From assembly GCF_003711515.1 (NCBI RefSeq), contig NW_021167079.1, forward strand, positions 6,814,385 to 6,878,384: a stretch of 64,000 nt of DNA. The letters run 5' to 3'. A program made the position numbers and the translations under genes. Shown here one piece after another: positions 23,601 to 35,678 of this stretch. The notes below the pieces were generated by a model. It saw only the letters and a program-made list of their open reading frames with translations, did no database searches and was not told the DNA's origin. Source of the DNA: Sodiomyces alkalinus F11 (Eukaryota; Ascomycota; Sordariomycetes; Glomerellales; Plectosphaerellaceae). The stretch's first letter is position 1; each line of letters begins with the position of its first letter.

Positions 23601-25405
23601 AGATGGCTCTTGTCCGCGCTCCTGTTTGGGCCAAAGACGCGGTTGTGTCAACGTGGGTTACTTGCCTCTCGAGTAGGTAAGGTAGTGGTAATTGGTAGAT
23701 GGAACGTACATGGCCAGTGTGTAATTACTTCGCAAACTAAATGCAGAAGCAAACAAATGAAAGTGGCATAGAAAAAGGTTCTCGAACAAGTAGAACCAGG
23801 TGGTGACTATCAAACTCGGAAAGCTGCGGGTCGCCATAGGTAGAAAGTCTCAGACATGACTGGACAATGGTTCTTGTGAGCGTACTCCATCCTGATGAGG
23901 CAGTGATGATAGAATGGTGTGTAGACTGGACGATTTCCATGATTGAATATGCAGGACAGATGCGTAGTCCCGTCTTCCAACGACACCTCGCGAGTTGTGC
24001 GAAGACGAGATGGGATGTCATGCTGATCTGTTCCTGCGCCCAAGATTGCGGGCGCACAACGTCAAGCTACGAGATGGCACCAATAGGCGGGCCAGATTTG
24101 GGGTTTTCCCAGGCGTCGCGGGGTGCTCCCGACACCAAAAAGGCCCAATTTCATAGGAAGGTAGATGCTGTAGTAACAGATTGGCCAGTTCCTCGTTTCA
24201 TACGTCTTTTTTCCCTCGTTTTCACCCCTTTTATCAGCGGAAATTATTCATATGACCTTGATCAATAATAAACAAGCCGTTGTATCTTGATTTCTTCGCG
24301 GCAGTTTGCACTAAGGTCCGACTCGATATTATTCGTTTTCTAGGCCAAGACAGCGCCATGTCTTACCTGGCTGGGAATGATAGGGCTGGAGAAGAGGAGA
24401 TACATGCTTTGGTGGAAACCAGTACTTACGACCCAATGAACGAGATAAAGGGTATCGATACTATGGTGGCACTGTGCTATGGACCGTACCAGTACTGGCA
24501 TAATGTGTGCTTATGCACAGTGTGGTTTTCGACTTTGTTCGTAGATTACTGCGGGGTAATTAGAAGTGACCCTCTCATAATTTGACGTCCTGGCCAATAA
24601 TAAGAGCCTTTCCCATTAGCCCCCCAGCGAGGTACCCCAGACGAAAAAACTTTGTCACTGCTTATTTAGTGGTCAAACCGTCACAGGCTTAAAGTTGCAT
24701 CGGAGGAAGGTGGAGCCCCTAAGGCCACGCGAGAGACGGTGTGTTGGGGGACTGGTGTCTCCCCTCCCCACCGCCGTCTTCTTTTCCCTTTCCAACCCCT
24801 TCTTCTTCTCCCTCGCCGAGTCCCCCGGCCACTTAACCTCGACACAACCGCATCTATTATTAGCATCACCATCAGCCCCATCGACCTGCAAGACACACTC
24901 CCCAAGTCTATCCTGGGTTGTAGCATCGCATCGCACCGCATCATACCGCACGGAATCAACACCTGCTTGTATGTATGTCTTGCCCCATTGATTTCTTTCC
25001 TTCTTATTCTTTAAAGACCCGCCTCGAGAATCTCCGGACTGTTTGCTAACCACTATCGATCACAACAGTCGCTTCCTGTCAGCTTCTTCAAGACGCAGAC
25101 CGTGCCCGGTCAAACCCTCGCTTCCTTTCCTCTTCCGACTCTTTACTTTTGTTGTTCACTTCTATCCTCTCGTGTCCCTCGCTACCTGTTTGTCTGCATA
25201 ATTTTTGAGACATTCTATCGACGCTCGTCGCGACAAGCTGCGACCGCAAACACCGCCTGACGAGACCGAGTCGTGCCTAATTGACCGCCCGCCAGCTGAG
25301 AGCCCTGCTCGCGTCAAGCATCGAATAGGACTTCGCGCCCTTCTCCATCCCACATATACTACACCGAGGCGAAGGAGACTCGCCGAGGAAGCAGCATCAA
25401 TCAAG
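20603..25405. other. 4.8 kb gene-poor intergenic region
   Basis: The left part must contain the true 3' end of taf1, and the right 700 bases form the pyrimidine-rich 5' leader of the MADS-box gene. Between about 21300 and 24600 there are many 60-170-codon frames on both strands, with no domain, splice-joined product or repeat structure that I can recognise. One exact reverse-complement copy of TACGTTGTAC lies at 22573-22582. A diverged or non-coding transcript unit is possible but not visible by eye. Confidence 0.5.
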
Positions 25406-27596
25406 ATGGGGCGAAGGAAAATCGAAATCAAGGCCATCAAAGATGACCGCAATCGTTCTGTGTAAGCTTCCCCGCTCCCAGTCGGGAGGTTAACCCGCCA
25501 GGTCGCCAGATTTGCTGACTATCATCGCAGCACATTCTTGAAGCGCAAGGGAGGGCTCTTCAAAAAGGCGCACGAACTTTCAGTTCTCTGCTCTGTTGAT
25601 GTCGCTGTCTTCATTTTTGGCAACAATAAAAAATTGTACGAGTACTCATCCCGCGACATGAGAGAGTTGATCACGCGATACCAATATGTGAGACTCCCCT
25701 TTGACTGGACTCTTGTTTCTTCTTCCTTTTATCCTTCTTTTTTGGACTTTCTTGGTTCTTTGCTAATGTTGTGTCCATCTCTGGCAGCACGGCGCACCTA
25801 ATGAGCACAAGGGTCCTTCGGACTTTGCTGGAAAGAACGATGTGGACGAGGAAGAAGAAGAGGAGGCATCTCCGCCTCAGCGAGAGACCACGGAGCCTCA
25901 TATGGTGCCGCCGCAGTTCCCTGGCCAAGCACCATTCGCTCAGATGCGGCAACCTGATCCGTCCGTCTCGCCTCCGATCAACAGCATGCCTTTCCAACAG
26001 CATCCTGGGCACCCGGCAGCCGCTCAGCGCGGTCACACCCCACAGCCGCCGCACGTGGGCTCACGGCCAGGTTCCAGACAAGACATTCGACGCATCAGCC
26101 AGCATCAAGTTGGTCCTCCCCAGCCCCAGCAAGCCCAACAACAGCCAAACGGCTATGCGTATATGCCCAGTCCCCCCATCTACAACACCCAGAACCAACA
26201 GCAGAACCCACCCCACGCCATGCCACACCATGGACCTCCCTATGCATATCCTCCAAACAACCATCCGCAGCACGGACAACCACAGCAGCAACAGTATGTC
26301 GACGACCAGCGACGGTCCTCACATCCCCCCCATTACCCGCACAACCATCAGGCACCCCATGTATCGCGGATTTCGGCGTCTCCCCCCCAACCCCACCCGC
26401 AGCAACTTCCTCCACACCATCAGCAGCCGCCACAACAGCAACACCAGCAGCAGCAACATCAGCAGCAGCAGCAACATCAGCAGCAACAGCAACATCAGCA
26501 GCAACATCAGCAACACCCACCACCGCCGCCTCCTCCACCCCAGCAGCCTCAGCATCAGGCCCCTCACTTCTCGCCTCCCCCACCTCAGCCGCAGCGCTTG
26601 GAATCGCAGCAGCAGGCCCACGAAAACTCCATGCCTGCACCCATGGAAATCAAGCGCGAGAACTCGGAACAGCCGCCACAACTATCGCTGCTGAAGACGG
26701 ACAGCATCATCAAGAGGCCCACCCGCAAGCACCACAGTATCTTTACTCCCATTGACGAGAACCGATCCATCCTGTCTCAGCACCTCGCATCTTTTGCCGC
26801 TGCCGAGTCGAGAGCTGAAGCTGCGAAGAAGAAGACCGAGGCCGCCATCAAGGCTGATGCTGCTGCCGCTGCCAAGGCGGACGCCCGGTCGCAGTCAGTC
26901 GATGTCGGCGCTGTTTCCAGGGCCAACGGTACTGCTACTGCCTCGCCGCCTCGGCCCAAGCGAACAGGCGGGCTGGGCCGGAATGTTTCCGTGTCGTCTA
27001 TTCCAGACAAGTTCCCACCCCCATCTCGCTCTAGCACGGGCGGCGGCGCATCTCGCCCTAGTCTGCGATTGGAGATTCCCGACGAGCCGTCTGACGGGGG
27101 AGGTACGGCCACGGCTGCTTCGGAGGCGCAGTCTCCCCGCAACCAAGCCGACCCTGGGGCGACGCCGGCAGCGCGGCGGCCAGATGGGCAAGCGGCCAGT
27201 ATGGTATTGCCGCCTCCTTCCCCTTCCGCTTCTGCTCTCCTTTCCGCCGGGGCCACAGGCCCACCGAATCCTTTCGCACGACCGCCTCTCCAGCCCAACA
27301 ACAATATGAACATAGACACTCCAGTGTCGGCTCTTCCCTCGCGATTCCTCAACAGCGAGTTCCTACCCAGCCCGAGTAGTTTCGATCCTTTCTGGTACTC
27401 TCGTGGGGGTGGCGACAGCAACACGATGCCGAGCCCGTTGAATTTCTCGACCCCCTTAGTCGGCCAAGGCCCAAGCTTTCTAAGGGAGGAGGTCTCGACA
27501 GGCGCCAAACGCAAGAGCCCCGATATCAGCGGCAGTGGCCCTTCAGATGGGCCAGAAGCCGGTGGGGATGCTAAGAGAACCAAGATTGAGTCTTGA
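25406..27596 (+). CDS. rlm1: MADS-box transcription factor, Rlm1-type (MEF2 group)
   Basis: Three exons, 25406-25461, 25531-25687 and 25788-27596, give 673 residues. The first two exons join to a full MADS domain: [19 protein letters not shown], then [20 protein letters not shown], then [18 protein letters not shown]. The MGRRKIEI start and the following segment place it in the MEF2-like (Rlm1/Smp1) rather than the SRF-like group. Exon 3 starts [21 protein letters not shown] long Gln/His/Pro-rich region (about residues 210-330) is encoded by CAG/CAT/CAC runs, and Ala-rich and Ser/Pro-rich stretches follow. Rlm1-type factors act in the nucleus downstream of the cell-wall-integrity MAP kinase; several SP sites in the C-terminal half could be targets (inference). 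The C-terminus ends in [10 protein letters not shown]. Splice sites are GT-AG with clear branch-like sequences. Confidence 0.9.
26419..26516 (+). repeat. CAG/CAA/CAT trinucleotide repeat (Gln/His tract)
   Basis: An imperfect trinucleotide run inside exon 3 of the MADS-box gene codes for alternating glutamine runs and single histidines. It is visible directly. Such tracts are commonly length-variable between strains. Confidence 0.85.
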
Positions 27597-28993
27597 GTTT
27601 GGCGTGTCTTTCATCTCATGCTCTTCGTCCTTATTTTCATGTCCGTCTGCATCATGCTGACAGCGTGCTTGTGGCTTCGATCTTGCCAATTTTCTTTTTC
27701 CCCTCTCCTTCTCGGAATATTCTTTTCTCTCCTTTCTCGGAATATACCCCTCACCATGATACCTCTGCACCACTTTCATTCACGGTTTCGTTGCGGCGCT
27801 GGGTGCTCCCAAGAAAGATCATATTTCAAGGGGTGAAGTTGCGCCGACTGCCCTTACTTGAAATCTCCTACAGATACCGCATGTCATGGCGTTCTAGAGT
27901 TGGTCTTTCTTCTTCTTCTCCTTGTTCTACATCTACACCATTGCCATCTTTTTCCTCTTCTTCTTCTTTTTTTTTCTTCTCCTCGTGCCTCGGGCTTTTA
28001 ACAGTCCTGCTTATTCATAATGTCTCGTCGAAACCGAGGGATGCCGGCCGGAATGAACTTGAATGACTGCGGGATGGCTTGTCTTGGACGAACGAAGGGA
28101 GGCAATGGGATGGTTGCTGGAGAAGTGGTAGCGGTGCAGAGTTTGGTTCTTGGTCCGCCGGGAAGGTCAATATTGGTATTGGCGTTGGAGTAATTTGATT
28201 TATTGCGCATAAAGTTTCTAGACGCTCAGCAAACTCAATTAATACAACAGCGTGTTGTCATTTTTGTTTCTCCCCTGACCGAGCAATGTCTTACATCGGT
28301 CCTCATGTCCTAACAACGGGCTTCTACCCGTTGCATGTATCCCTATCCGTAAGCCCCCTTGAAGATAGTGAGACCTACATTAAGGCTATGTTTTCGAGGA
28401 AGCAGCTGTTCGGTAGTTGTAATCAGTTATCTCGTCTCAAGTGGATACATATATCCATATTAGCTTGTGGAGTCGTGACTTCGGGAGGAGCCGAATACCT
28501 AATGAAGAGATGGCCTAATAATTAAGTGTTGACGCCGATGGTGAGGCGATGCAAGTCACGGGAACCGAACAAGATACTGGTACCTACCTTAAGGTAGGTG
28601 GCTGTCCCCACACGCAGGCCACGCAAGCGGGTAAGGTAGTGAAACGTCTCGATGGTTCCTCAGTTGCTTGGGCATTCTCCCTTTGTTTCTACTTCGTACC
28701 CCGTCCGTACTTCATAATACTTCATTTCTTTCTTTCTCCTCGCGAAAACCCCTTAGTCTTTGGGTATCACAATTAACTTACCATTTGCATCAACGATCGA
28801 TCGCTTCCAGAATAATCATTCCCTCCCTATTTCACCCGACGAGTATCTTGCGACACATCTAGCTGCTTCTTAACTACAACCTTCGCGGCCTTTCCTATCC
28901 TATCGCTTTGAATCAAGGACAAAACGAACTACCTTTCGACTCTCCCTTCACTTCATCGAGTTACTCCTTTTCTACAACACGAGAGAACACATT
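27597..28993. other. Intergenic region
   Basis: This holds the 3' flank of the MADS-box gene, with T-rich runs near 27960-27990, and the 5' flank of the RCR-type gene. A GGTACCTACCTTAAGGTAGG palindromic word is at about 28580-28600. The last 100 bases are pyrimidine-rich. No gene was recognised. Confidence 0.6.
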
Positions 28994-29604
28994 ATGAATG
29001 ACGCCTGGGCGGCAGCGGTCCTACAGGCCCGAGATGACAATGGTGGTGGCTGGTGGTATAGTAGGGTACGTTTGTTCCTCCTAATTTAATCCCGGTCCAA
29101 CCTCGCCTTGTCTACGTTGCTTTCTTGTTGCATCGTTGATTTTCGTGGACGGCACCCTTCTCACATCATGTCGTTTGCCTACAGGAGGGCTACACCGTCC
29201 GATGGGCCCTTTTCATCGGCGTCGTCGCCCTCATCATAGCCTACCTGTTCGGCGGCTACTACCACGCGACCCGGCGCATCCGCAAAGGTCTCCTCCCCCT
29301 CCGGTACCACCGCTGGATGATCAAGCGCACCGTGCTGGCCCAGATCGACCCCCGATACGCCCCGGCGCCCCGACCCAACGCGACGTACTCCTATGCCACG
29401 TACCGTCCCGCCGACGCCTACGGTATGGGCAGCATGCCGCCTCCACCCGTTTACGATCCGAGTGCGCCCCGGCCGCCGGCTTACTCGCCTCCCGAGGGCG
29501 GATCCAAGGTGAACCCGACCCAGCAGCAGAGTGGGCCGAGTACAAGCCAGGAGTATGCGCCGCCTCCTGGGCCGCCGCCGTCGCACTCTCAGCAGCAGCA
29601 GTAG
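28994..29604 (+). CDS. RCR-type membrane protein (Congo red resistance family)
   Basis: Two exons, 28994-29065 and 29185-29604, give 163 residues. A short N-terminus (MNDAWAAAVLQARDDNGGG) ends in WWYSR. The second exon opens with EGYTVRWALFIGVVALIIAY, a single membrane helix, followed by FGGYYHATRRIRKGLLPLRY, the conserved basic juxtamembrane block of the family. The C-terminal half is a Pro/Tyr/Gln-rich cytosolic tail with PPVY and PPAY motifs near residues 109-122, the type bound by WW domains of Rsp5/Nedd4 ligases. In yeast, Rcr1 and Rcr2 affect chitin deposition and sorting of plasma-membrane cargo through Rsp5. Here that role is inferred from the helix, the juxtamembrane block and the PY motifs. 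The gene is compact and ends in a Gln run. Confidence 0.72.
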
Positions 29605-30003
29605 GAAGGTACGACGGCGGATGACACGGGGGATAATAATTCTCCAAGGGAATAAGGGATAAGGCAAACGGGCTGAGACGGGTGGTATGTTGGGAAGAAT
29701 ACACGGAGGAGGGTTGGTCATGGATAAATATTTGATATATATTGGAATGCACTGCACTAGATTTCATTTGTAGTATCATCACTCTCTGCGTAGCGAAACA
29801 AGTATGGAGCTGTCCTAGGACTGTCTAAAACACTGGTCCTGATAAAATATGTCATAATCCATGTTGATAAGAATTTGGACAATTGAAAACGATGCCCACC
29901 CAAAAAAGGCCGACGGAGAACAGAAAAAAAAAGGGAAGCATATCGACGCCTCGCTTAAAGCAGCCCCCTATTAACTTTATGATAGTACAAGGGCACCGCA
30001 TGA

Positions 30004-30034
<31 letters not shown>

Positions 30035-30131
30035 TAGACGGGCACCTGTAGATGTGATGTTGGAGAATGCGACCCGAGGCATGTGAATAGTCACGCCACG
30101 GGTCGTTTCGCACATCCGAGTTGTAAATTGA
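29605..30131. other. Convergent intergenic region with poly-A tract
   Basis: This lies between two convergent genes and should hold both 3' UTRs. A run of 27 A lies at 30003-30029. No coding potential was recognised. Confidence 0.65.
30003..30029. repeat. Homopolymer A27
   Basis: Twenty-seven consecutive A on the plus strand, in the space between convergent genes. No adjacent retroposed sequence or target-site duplication was evident. Confidence 0.9.
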
Positions 30132-30934
30132 TTAATCAATATCCATATCCACGTCCATGGAATCCGATGAGCCAGCGACCTGCGCATCGGTCGGGGGCGG
30201 CATCTCGACGAAGCCAGCCATTCCATCCCTCTCGCGGCGTTGTTGCTCGCGGGCGCGGGCGCGGGCGCGGGACTCCAAGATGGCCCTGCGCACGCCGTCC
30301 TGCTCGGCGGGAACAGAGAGAGACGTCGGATCGCGATACAGGACGAGCTGCATGTCTGAGAAATCGCCGTCCGGGGCGGGAGGGACGGGGCGGGGTATCG
30401 ACGGGGCAGCGGGTGAGCTGAAGCCAATGCGGCGGGAGCGGAGGTGTCGATCGATGTCCGGGAGGAAGACGAGGCGGGCTTCGTCGGGTTCCGAGTCGGA
30501 GGCGGAAAGCTCGTCGTCGAGGGAGTAGATGTAGACTTTGTGTTTCATGTCATCGACGCGCATGGCGTCGCCGTCGTCTTGGGCTACGGTTTGGGGTGGT
30601 GGTGGATTCAGGGCGGCAGCCTGGGGAGGGGGCCATTGACCCGGGGCTGGTGACGGTGGGGTGGGACTTTCGACGGGTATGTAGAGCTTTTGGCCATTTT
30701 GTTCTGTTTGTATTTGTGTGAGCGGAAATACGAATAATCAAAGGGACGTTCTGATGAGGATCTCGAATTAAATACCATACCTAAGTTGAGGAGTGAAAGG
30801 CGTTTCGAAAGTCGTTCGTTGTCTTGGGTTTCTGCCTTCCTTTTGCGCCCCTGTCCAGGTCGCATGTTGCTGCTGGAGGACGCATGTGCGTGTGGAGGCA
30901 GATTAGCGTGAGATTGCGCCCCCTGTAATAGCAT
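30132..30934 (-). CDS. Conserved-type fungal hypothetical protein, likely nuclear
   Basis: Two minus-strand exons, 30934-30781 and 30703-30132, give about 241 residues. Exon 1 encodes a His/Ser-rich start and a bipartite basic motif (GQGRKRKAETQDNERLSKRL) resembling a nuclear localisation signal, ending SLLNL. Exon 2 opens EQNGQKLYIPVESPTPPSP, continues through a Pro-rich linker, and then has an ordered block MKHKVYIYSLDDELSASDSE and ARLVFLPDIDRHLRSRRIGF. The protein ends in an acidic SMDVDMDID. I do not recognise the family. The alternation of basic, structured and acidic blocks suggests a nuclear regulatory or adaptor protein (inference). The start is doubtful: the bases just after the Met at 30934 read CTATTACAG, which could instead be a splice acceptor for an upstream exon. 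It is divergent from the alanyl-tRNA synthetase gene. Confidence 0.7.
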
Positions 30935-32168
30935 TTTCCCGTTTACTTAGAGGGAGGGATGCCCCAGTCCCATGTAGCTTTGCTTTGCGCCTCAACTTCT
31001 TCCCTTTCTATTCAACCCTCAACGCCCCTTCTCTTTTCGTTTTCTTTCGCTTGGAAGAGTGCTACGTTCCCGACGAAGAACTGGCACTCTGAATATCTCT
31101 GCGTCCTGGCGAAGAACGATATTTTGTGTCGATTCGCTTCTTTTTTTCTTCTTTTCTTTTTTATGTCGTCAATTGTATATCTTGTCACGGGCAACGAATC
31201 TACTGTCGGTCGAAAGATTCTGGGGTTGATTCGATTGATACCATTTGTTGCGACTTTGAACGGGGGGAAGTAATTGATAAAAGTGACTGGTGACTGGCTG
31301 AAGAGCTGCAGGGAGCGGATTCGAAAATTCGAGTGGGTTCTGGACCGACCCAGTAAAGGGAAAACGGTGTGATGCAATGTGGAAATGCAATCACAGTGTC
31401 ACCAGCAGCGTCTTCACCACTATGAACAGAGGCGGCAGCCGTTGGAGATTGGTTCGGGGCCGGACCCGGACGTGCGAAACCGGACCAGGGTCTAGAGGTG
31501 CAGGTACAAGTACGGATACAGATCGGGGTACAGGAGCTGTTGCTGGTGCTGTTGCTGGAGCTGTTGCTGTCACTGTTTTCTCCAGAAGCGGCAGCAGCAG
31601 CGGCAATGGCATTGGCATTGGTCGTGGCAATAACAGGGGGAGCGGAATTAGGGGAGGGAGCTCGACTTTTGTAGCTCTGACTCACTCTTGTAGAACTTTC
31701 TACGCCCCTCCCCCACCTCGCCGACCATGGAAAGTCAATCAACTGGAGTACCAGCAGCAACAGCAACGGCAACAGCAACCACGGTGCACTTACCACGCTT
31801 ACCACACTTACAAGGGACCTGCCCCATTTGCCCCGATTGCCCCTCACCTACAGGTACCGGCACCGGCATCCTTATCTCAAGATTCCCCTCCACCACATCA
31901 CATTTTGAACCGCCTTGACCCGAGCAACATCGCCAAAATCGCCAAAATCGCCACCCTTCGAGTTTTCGCGATAACTTCTTCGCGAGGGACCCTGCCATCG
32001 CGAACGTCTTCTTTTTCTTATCCACGTCTATTTTTTTCTTCTATCTCTTTTTCGCACCCCCCCAGATCTTCGTATTCGACTCCTTTACACATTATACCCC
32101 ACTCCCTATCATCACCTCGTCCTTTCTCCTCTTTGTCTTCGTCGCGTTCATCGTCCTCGTCGACCATC
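30935..32168. other. Divergent promoter region with in-frame extension of alaS
   Basis: This is the shared upstream region of the minus-strand hypothetical gene and alanyl-tRNA synthetase. The frame of the synthetase stays open upstream to 31377. Its last 55-60 codons (about 31990-32168) are rich in Ser, Arg, Phe and Pro, have no acidic residues and have no nearby ATG. The possible mitochondrial presequence is discussed in the findings. Confidence 0.6.
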
Positions 32169-35100
32169 ATGGAGGGACAGCAAGAGAAGCGTTGGTCCGC
32201 CCTGCGCGTGCGCCAGGCCTTCCTTGACTATTTTGCTCAGAAGGATCACACAATCGGTAGGTCTTCTCCTTGTCGCGCCGACTTGAGTTTTCGTCTCCCT
32301 TCCCTTCACTTTTTTTCCTTCTTCTTTTCTTTGGTCTCCCCCTCCCCGGTCTTTCGACCGTCGTCCTCAGCACCAGACTAACTCTACCAAGTACCCTCCT
32401 CCTCCGTCGTCCCTCACAATGACCCGACTCTCCTCTTTACCAATGCTGGCATGAACCAGTTCAAGCCGGTCTTCCTCGGTACCGTCGCTCAGTCCGACCC
32501 CATGTATAAGCTCAAGCGCGCCGTCGACAGCCAAAAGTGCATTCGCGCCGGTGGCAAGCACAACGATCTTGACGATGTCGGCAAAGACAGCTACCACCAC
32601 AGTACGTACCTCGTACCTCTCTCGCTCCCATCAGACGAGGAACGGTCTTCTAACTGTTCGTTTAGCATTCTTTGAAATGTTGGGCTCGTGGTCATTCGGA
32701 AACTACTTCAAAAAAGAGGCCATCGAATGGGCTTGGGAACTCCTTACCAAGGTCTACGGCCTGAACCCCGACAACCTCTACGTGACTTACTTTGAGGGCG
32801 ACGCTTCGCTGGGCCTGGAGCCCGATCTTGAAGCTAAGGAGATCTGGAAGACCGTTGGTGTCCCCGAACGCGCCATCCTAACGGGAGATATGAAGGACAA
32901 CTTTTGGACCATGGGAGACAGTTCGTCTTAGGCCCCCATTTTTTCTCTCGCCCCTTTTCTTTCTCCTTTTGCCTTCCACTCGCAATAATCGGGACAGGCT
33001 TTGGTGCTGACTGTCTCAATCTTCAGCTGGTCCCTGCGGGCCCTGTTCCGAAATTCACCTTGACCTTATCGGCGGCCGTGATGCTGCCCACCTTGTCAAC
33101 CAGGACGACCCGACAGTTGTTGAGGTTTGCGTGATACCTCCTTGGGTTACATTTTTATGGTCCCACGGCTAACCTTGTCGTAGATCTGGAATCTCGTCTT
33201 CATGACCCTGAGCAGAAACGCCGACGGGACCTTGCTCCCTCTGCCTGCCAAGCACATCGATACTGGCATGGGGTTTGAGCGTGTCGTTGCCGCCCTTCAA
33301 GGTGCCAGGTCCAACTACGCCACCGATGTCTTCGCTCCTCTCTTCAAACAGATTCAGGAGGTCACCCACGCCCGACCCTATACCGATAAATACGGCGATG
33401 ACGATGTGGACGGCGTGGATACGGCATACCGTGTGGTTGCCGATCATATCCGCTTATTGACCTTCTCCATCACCGACGGCGCCGTCCCGAACAATGAAGG
33501 CCGAGGCTATGTCGTGCGCAGAGTGCTCAGGAGAGGTGTCCGCTACGCCCGAAAGTATTTTAATGCCGAGATCGGCTCGTTCTTCTCTAAGCTTCTTCCC
33601 GCTCTCGTCGACCAGATGGGAAGCCAGTTCCCGGAGATTATTGGGAAACAGCAGGACATCAAGGAGATCCTGGACGAAGAAGAGGAGGCTTTCGCTCGGA
33701 CCCTGGACCGAGGTGAGGCCCAGTTCGAGAAGTTCGCTGCCGCTGCGATTCGGAACGACGAAAAGAAACTTGCAGGTGATCTCGTCTGGCGCCTGTATGA
33801 CACTGTGCGTATTTCCCTCCTTCCCTGCACAATTTGGACATTGAAACACCAGTGGTTTGACATCTTTTCTAGTTCGGGTTCCCTGTCGATCTCACGAAGC
33901 TCATGTGTGAGGAACGCAAGCTGGACATCGATGACGATGAGGTCAAGGCCGCGCAAGAAGCTGCCAGGGAGGCTAGCAAGAGCGTAAAATCCGCCGTGCA
34001 GACGTTCCCCAAGCTGGGAGTTCACGAAATCGCCGAGCTCGAGCAACAGATGGAGATCCCGAGGACCAACGACGAGGCCAAGTTCGTCCGCGGCGACTCC
34101 AAGGGCAAGGTGCAGCTCATCTACGACGGCAAGAGCTTCATCGAGTCGACCAAGGACCTCCCCCCGAACACACCTGTCTCCCTCCTTCTCGATGCCACCA
34201 ACTTCTATGCCGAGAGCGGAGGCCAGGTCGCCGATACCGGACGACTCGTCATCGACGGAGCCGCCGAATTCAAAGTCCTGGATGTCCAGTCATACTCCGG
34301 ATATGTCTTGCACAGTGGCTACATGGCACAAGGCTCTCTATCCGCCGGGGACGAGGTCATTTGCGAGTACGATGAGCTCTCTCGACGTGCCATTCGGAAC
34401 AACCATACCGGCACCCACATCCTGAACCACTCACTCCGCGAGGTTCTGGGCGAGGACGTGAACCAGAAAGGTTCTCTCGTGGATGAGACCAAGCTACGCT
34501 TCGACCTTAGTCACCGCCAGGCCATCACGTTGGCAGAACTTAAGGAAATCGAGGACCGTTCAAGAGGGTACATCAAGCAAAACGGCAAGGTGTACGCCAA
34601 GGATGTGGAGCTAGATCGTGCGAGGGAAATCTTTGGCGTTCGCGCCGTGTTTGGTATGTCGACCAAAGAGGTGTGTGAGTAACCTAACGCACACTGCTAA
34701 CGTAGTTCGCAGGGGAAACGTATCCTAATCCCGTTCGCGTGGTATCCGTTGGCGTCGACGTCGACACACTTCTGGCGAACCCCGAGAACCCAGAGTGGCG
34801 GAAGTATAGCGTCGAGTTTTGCGGCGGCACTCACGTCGAGCAGACAGGTCTCATCAAAGACCTTGTCATCGTCGAAGAGAGCGGCATTGCCAAGGGTATC
34901 CGCCGCATCGTCGCCTTCACGGGTGACGCTGCGCACCAGGTTCAGCGCGAAGCTGAGGAATTCTCCAACCGGCTCAAGATCATCGAGGGCCTCCCGTACG
35001 GACCCGAGAAGGAGAAGGAGGTGAAGGACGCCCAGCAGGCACTCAACCAGGCTACTCTCGCAACGCTGGCCAAGGACGAGCTCAGGAAGCGACTCGACAA

Positions 35101-35678
35101 GCTCACTAAGGGCATTGTGGACGAGCAGAAGAAGCGTCAGAAGGCCGAGTCTAAGACGGCGCTCGATGCTGTCCAGAAGTACTTCACCGAGAACCCCGAT
35201 GCTAAGTACTGGGTTGGTCAGTTGCCCATCTCGGCTAATGCGAAAGCGCTGGCCGATGTCATCAAACACTACTCGTATGTTCTGTCCTGCCCCGGAAAGG
35301 GGGAAAAAAAAAAGGAGAATGTTAACGCTTTTGGGTTGTAGGTCCAAGGACAAGAGTCGATCTGTGTATATCTTTGGTGGTGGCAAGGACTACGAAGCTG
35401 TTGCTCACGGTGTCTACGTTGGAACGGTAGGCCCCTCCCCACTTACGAACTCTTCGCCGGTTTGGCAGATGAAGGGATTTTTACTGACAGATCAAAAACA
35501 GGATCTCGCTTCTCAGGGCATTACGGCTGAGAGCTGGGCTACGACCGTGAGCGGGGTTATCGGAGGCAAGTCGGGAGGCAAAGAGCCGACACGCCAGGGG
35601 CAGGGGACTAAGCCGGAAAACACCGAAGACGGTGTGGAAACGGCTCGGAAATGGATCGAGGAGAAGTTGAAGCTCTAA
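32169..35678 (+). CDS. ala1: Alanyl-tRNA synthetase
   Basis: Nine exons: 32169-32256, 32392-32601, 32666-32920, 33027-33124, 33184-33804, 33873-34653, 34713-35274, 35342-35426 and 35502-35678. They sum to 958 residues, the normal size for a cytosolic eukaryotic AlaRS. The class II catalytic core includes [50 protein letters not shown] and [11 protein letters not shown]. The editing domain has HTGTH (about residue 602) and CGGTH (about residue 722), the zinc-binding pair that hydrolyses Ser- and Gly-tRNA(Ala). The C-Ala domain ends in [20 protein letters not shown] and [10 protein letters not shown]. The enzyme charges tRNA(Ala) with alanine in the cytosol. No second AlaRS is visible, and in yeast one gene also supplies mitochondria through an upstream non-AUG start; a similar arrangement is possible here. 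All introns are GT-AG. Confidence 0.97.
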
